From Gammaproteobacteria bacterium (GTDB lineage: Bacteria; Pseudomonadota; Gammaproteobacteria; Ga0077536): DNA of 64,000 bases. This document shows, in pieces, positions 60,742 to 64,000 of the stretch (positions within the stretch are counted from its first letter, which is position 1; every line of letters begins with the position of its first letter). The translations under genes were made by a program, and so were the position numbers. The DNA lies in the NCBI GenBank assembly GCA_020849475.1, contig JADLGE010000062.1:1-64000 (forward strand). Direction: 5' to 3'. The notes below the pieces were generated by a model that was not told the origin of the DNA, searched no databases, and saw nothing but the letters and a program-made list of their open reading frames with translations.

Positions 60742-63135
60742 TCAGTTCGATCGCTTGCTCTCGAGGTCGCCGACCCGGTCATCATCCTGGTGCTCTTTGG
60801 TGACGAATCTCGGCTTCATGACTCGCACCAGCGCTGGCAGCACGGTCACCGCACCGATCATGTTGCTGGTCATGAGTAACAGCAGCAGCATCGCCATCTC
60901 ACTGTTGAAACGCAGCGAAGAGCCCGGGATCCAGTAAACGATGCCGGCGATGACCATGACCGCCGTGAACAGCACCGCCGCGCCGGTGGTGGACAGCGAC
61001 ACACGGATCGCGTCATCCAGGCTGCGATGTCGCACTTCGGCACGAATGCGGTCGATGACATACAGCGCGTAGTCGACGCCGAGACCAACGCCCACCGAGG
61101 TTACCGGCAACGTGTTGACGTTGAGGCCGATGCCACGAAAGCCCATATAAGCACGATTGATCAGCACCGCCAGGGCCAACACGATGAACACCAGCAGCGC
61201 GGCCATGAACGAGCGATAGGTGACCAGCACGGACAGCATGCAGACCACGATGATGAGCACGGTCTGCATGAGCTCCGACTGCTCCACTTCCTGGTTGGCG
61301 GCCGCGGTGGTGCCGATGATGCCGCCGGCGAAACGTGCGGTGACGCCCGGGATCGGATTGGCCGCGATGAAGCGTTGCGCGGTCTCGACCGCCGAATCGA
61401 CAGTGGGACCGGTGGCATCCTTGAAGAACACCACGAAATTGGCGGTGCGGCCTTCGAGATCCATGTATTCGAGGATCACGCCCGGCATCGCCGCGCCGGC
61501 CTCGTACATGAACAGGGTGTTGCCGATCTCGCGCTGGGTGGCGGGCACCAGTGACCAGCGCGGATCGTCGTAGTGATACAGGCGATTAATGGAGCGGACC
61601 AGTGTCGGGGTGTCGCGCGTGCCGCCGAAATTGAGCGCGCCGGCCATGGCCGTGCGGAAGCGCTCCATCATTTTCAGCACCTGTGGCTCTTTCATTTTGT
61701 GCGGGCCGTCGCCCTCGAAGTAGATGCTGAACTGGTTGGCGCCGAAGAACATGCGCGCAATGTGTTCTGCGGCGACGTTGTACTCCGAGTCCTGGAACAG
61801 GATGGGTGAGCCCGGCTTCTCCTCGCCAACCACCGCGTCGCGCGCGTAGTAGCCTGAGATCAACACCAGCAGCAAGGTGCCTCCGAACAGCGGCACCGAG
61901 GCGCCGCGCGAGGTCAGAAAGTGCGCGACGCCGCGCATCACACGCGCATAGGCGTTGCTCGATTCCTCGCCTGTCAGGACCTTGGGCGCGGGCAGATAGG
62001 ACAGCACCAAGGGCACCAGCACCGCCACCGTGATCATGTTGCTGAATGACCAGAAGGCGCAGAAGTAGCCGAGCTTGGCAATGAGTGGAATGGAGGAGAT
62101 GGACAGCACCAGCAGGCCGGCGGCATCAGTGAAGATGGCGATGGAGGCCGGCACGATCAGTTCACCCATGCTCACGCGCACCGCCGCATCGCGCGTCGCG
62201 CCGCGCAACAGTTCATCGTGATAGCGTTCCATCATCTGCACACAGTGACTGGCAGTGCGCGCCGAGATCAGCACCGGCACCACCAGGATCAGCGGATCGA
62301 GATTGTAGCCCAGCCACCCCACCAGCCCGAGTCCCCACACCGCCGACGCCGCGGTGCCGAGCAAGGGGATGAAGACGCCGGCAAACGTGCGAAAGTGCAG
62401 GAAGAGCAGCACCACCATTACCGCCAGAGTCACGCTGAAAATCACGCGCAGTTCGCCGGAGTGGTGATAAATCCAGCCCTTCAGCATCGGCTCGCCGGCG
62501 ACAAACAGTGCGGTCGTGCCGTCGGCCTCCACTTCCTTTTTCAGCGTCTGAAGGCGCGTGAAGATGGTGTTGTAGTCGAGGCGTTCTTCGTCGAATCCCG
62601 CCAGAATCAAAGCCGCCGTGCCGTCCGCGGAAATATAGGTCCCATACACGATGTCATTGTTGTATGACTCCTCGCGCAATTGCTTCAAGGCCTCGCCAGA
62701 CTGCGGCAGCTCCTCAGGCAACACCGGTTCGGACTTGATGAGTCCACCCGCAGTGGTGCGCACACGCCGCACCTTGGGATGGGCAATGCTCGTCACCTGG
62801 TAGTGATTGACGCCTTTGATGAGGTCAATCTCGCGCGTCAGGTATTGCAGCTTGCTCAAAGTCTCGTGCGTGAAGATGTCGCCGCCCGACTTGACCTGCA
62901 GTGACATCGATACCACGTTGGCGCCGCCGAAGGTTTGCTTCATGCGGTTGTAGTTCTGGATGTACTCATGTTTGGCCGGCAAAAGATCGGCGAAGCGCGA
63001 ATAGACCTCGATTTTGGTCAGCGCGTAGGCCAGCACCGCGGTCGGAATGAGAATGATGAGAATGGTGGCCAGGCGGTGGTCGAGAAACCAGTTGGCGAGG
63101 CGCTGGCCGCGAGAGAGATTGGAATGGACGCTCAA
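60742..63135 (-). CDS. MMPL/RND-family transporter
   Basis: The product has 797 residues and starts at TTG 63135, with GGAG 8 bases upstream. There are about 12 membrane helices in two sets: a first helix (LATILIILIPTAVLAYALTK), a large periplasmic loop to about 220, a group at 220–390, a second loop (420–600) and a last group (615–780). RND-type motifs are seen in VGVGLGVDYALYVIDRIRAE and in the paired helix GLVGWLGYNLDPLILVVPVL. These transporters export lipids or hydrophobic compounds and often accompany DUF1302/DUF1329, which occur at 34.8–37.7 kb here. It converges with the GTPase-like gene, 2 bases apart. Confidence 0.88.
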   Translation of the reverse strand: MSVHSNLSRGQRLANWFLDHRLATILIILIPTAVLAYALTKIEVYSRFADLLPAKHEYIQNYNRMKQTFGGANVVSMSLQVKSGGDIFTHETLSKLQYLTREIDLIKGVNHYQVTSIAHPKVRRVRTTAGGLIKSEPVLPEELPQSGEALKQLREESYNNDIVYGTYISADGTAALILAGFDEERLDYNTIFTRLQTLKKEVEADGTTALFVAGEPMLKGWIYHHSGELRVIFSVTLAVMVVLLFLHFRTFAGVFIPLLGTAASAVWGLGLVGWLGYNLDPLILVVPVLISARTASHCVQMMERYHDELLRGATRDAAVRVSMGELIVPASIAIFTDAAGLLVLSISSIPLIAKLGYFCAFWSFSNMITVAVLVPLVLSYLPAPKVLTGEESSNAYARVMRGVAHFLTSRGASVPLFGGTLLLVLISGYYARDAVVGEEKPGSPILFQDSEYNVAAEHIARMFFGANQFSIYFEGDGPHKMKEPQVLKMMERFRTAMAGALNFGGTRDTPTLVRSINRLYHYDDPRWSLVPATQREIGNTLFMYEAGAAMPGVILEYMDLEGRTANFVVFFKDATGPTVDSAVETAQRFIAANPIPGVTARFAGGIIGTTAAANQEVEQSELMQTVLIIVVCMLSVLVTYRSFMAALLVFIVLALAVLINRAYMGFRGIGLNVNTLPVTSVGVGLGVDYALYVIDRIRAEVRHRSLDDAIRVSLSTTGAAVLFTAVMVIAGIVYWIPGSSLRFNSEMAMLLLLLMTSNMIGAVTVLPALVRVMKPRFVTKEHQDDDRVGDLESKRSN

Positions 63136-63235
63136 AGAGTTTGCTCCAGGGGCACGACGCAGCGCGCGCCAATGAGCGGCTGCTTATCGCGAGATTCGTT
63201 AGTAGTCAGATGTTCGCACCGAGGCTGGTCGGAGC

Positions 63236-64000
63236 TTACCACCAGCACGCCGCGTGCTGACCTCCCAGAATGCGCGTACCGGCCTCACCACGCAGCAATG
63301 CCGCGGCATCTTCGAGCCGCCCTATTGCCGCCATGCCATCGTTGGCTTCGACGAATTCACAGGCCGCCGCCACCTTGGGCGCCATGCTGCCGGCGGCGAA
63401 CTGCATGGTGGCCAGCTCATGGCTGCCGATGCTGCGCAGGGCGCGTGCGTCGGCGCGACCCCAATCGCTGTACAGCGCATCGACATCGGTCAAGAGCAGC
63501 AAGGCCGTGGCGCCGAGTTGCAGGGCGAGGTGTGCACTCGCGGCATCTTTGTCGATGACGGCTTCGACGCCATGTAGTTGGCCATCGGCGTCGCGCAGCA
63601 CCGGAATGCCGCCGCCGCCCGCGCACACCACCACCGTGTCACTCGCCAGCAGTTGCGCGATGACGCCGAGTTCGACCACGCGCCGTGGCCGTGGCGAGGC
63701 CACCGCGCGGCGCCAGCCGTCACCATCCGGCAGCATGGACCAGCCGCGCGTGGCGGCGATGGTCCGTGCCTGGGCGGCGCTGTATACCGGGCCGATGGGT
63801 TTGCCGGGCGCATTGAACGCCGCGTCGTCGGCCGCCACTTCTATCTGCGTGATGAGCGTGACGCAGGCGCGCCCGCGCGGCAGATGATTGGCCATCTCCT
63901 GCTGGATGAGATAGCCGAGCATGCCCTCGGTCTCAGCATCGAGCACGTCGAGTGGATAGTGGCCGGCCCCGACATCGGCTTCGCGTTCCAGCGCCAGCAG
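63236..64000 (-). CDS. arcC: Carbamate kinase, 5' part beyond the window
   Basis: 254 codons are visible; the gene continues past base 64000, with the first roughly 55 residues missing. The amino-acid-kinase fold shows YPLDVLDAETEGMLGYLIQQ, then VVCAGGGGIPVLRDADGQLH, VEAVIDKDAASAHLALQLGA and the end AIGRLEDAAALLRGEAGTRI. It makes ATP from carbamoyl phosphate and ADP. It is 100 bases upstream of the MMPL gene on the same strand. Confidence 0.92.
   Translation of the reverse strand: MLALEREADVGAGHYPLDVLDAETEGMLGYLIQQEMANHLPRGRACVTLITQIEVAADDAAFNAPGKPIGPVYSAAQARTIAATRGWSMLPDGDGWRRAVASPRPRRVVELGVIAQLLASDTVVVCAGGGGIPVLRDADGQLHGVEAVIDKDAASAHLALQLGATALLLLTDVDALYSDWGRADARALRSIGSHELATMQFAAGSMAPKVAAACEFVEANDGMAAIGRLEDAAALLRGEAGTRILGGQHAACWW

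Overview
This is one 64-kb stretch of GC-rich bacterial chromosome with dense coding on both strands. It most likely comes from an environmental, probably uncultured, gammaproteobacterium. Supporting this are a regulator close to CRP/Vfr along its whole length, a DUF3450–TtpC–ExbB–ExbD–TonB–TPR locus of the Vibrio TonB2 type, paired DUF1302/DUF1329 proteins, a VPLPA-CTERM protein and a DsrE2–TusA pair. No rRNA, tRNA, CRISPR array, transposase, integrase or prophage gene was seen. Many genes use a GGGGGA-type ribosome binding site.

Layout. 0.1–2.5 kb: two glycine-zipper envelope proteins and an AraC-type regulator. 2.7–4.5 kb: two tandem limonene-epoxide-hydrolase-like proteins and an SDR dehydrogenase, divergent from the AraC gene. 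4.5–8.9 kb: a 1463-residue multi-pass membrane sensor-like protein. 9.1–17.8 kb: acyl-CoA metabolism (fused double acyl-CoA dehydrogenase, acyl-CoA ligase, a second dehydrogenase with a luciferase-like flavoprotein, enoyl-CoA hydratase) and a Crp-like regulator. 18.2–25.5 kb: a complete acetone carboxylase cluster acxR–acxA–acxB–acxC with a textbook sigma-54 promoter and two palindromic upstream sites between acxR and acxA. 25.7–27.5 kb: an exosortase-sorted protein and a double-hotdog thioesterase. 27.6–31.6 kb: a three-gene signalling operon (histidine kinase, REC-HDOD, REC with degenerate HD-GYP). 31.8–33.2 kb: AhpD-like protein and a YajG-like lipoprotein. 33.2–37.7 kb: DUF1302–DUF1329–Met-rich lipoprotein–DUF5667-like envelope operon. 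37.9–43.1 kb: DsrE2–TusA–hybrid kinase–REC/GGDEF/EAL operon joining sulfur transfer to c-di-GMP signalling. 43.8–50.7 kb: an eight-gene TonB energising operon with two TtpC paralogues and two ExbD subunits. 50.8–55.5 kb: a leftward cluster USP–NnrS–unknown–ExbB-like–small membrane-anchored beta protein, with an FNR-like box upstream. 55.7–60.7 kb: nuclease, DUF4105 protein, small monooxygenase, two SDRs and a cyclic-2,3-DPG-synthetase-like GTPase. 60.7–64 kb: an MMPL/RND transporter and a carbamate kinase cut by the window edge.

Two families of short palindromic repeats lie between genes. Family 1 (core TCAGACTTCAGTCTGA) forms inverted pairs like BIMEs. Family 2 (core GTGCGAATTCATTCGCAC) repeatedly sits exactly at gene ends and supplies the stop codon. 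The main metabolic theme is breakdown of ketones, fatty acids and probably terpenoid or steroid-like compounds, surrounded by envelope transport and c-di-GMP or two-component signalling. The least explained parts are the 1463-residue protein, the ExbB-like cluster at 50.8–53.5 kb, and the family 2 repeats.
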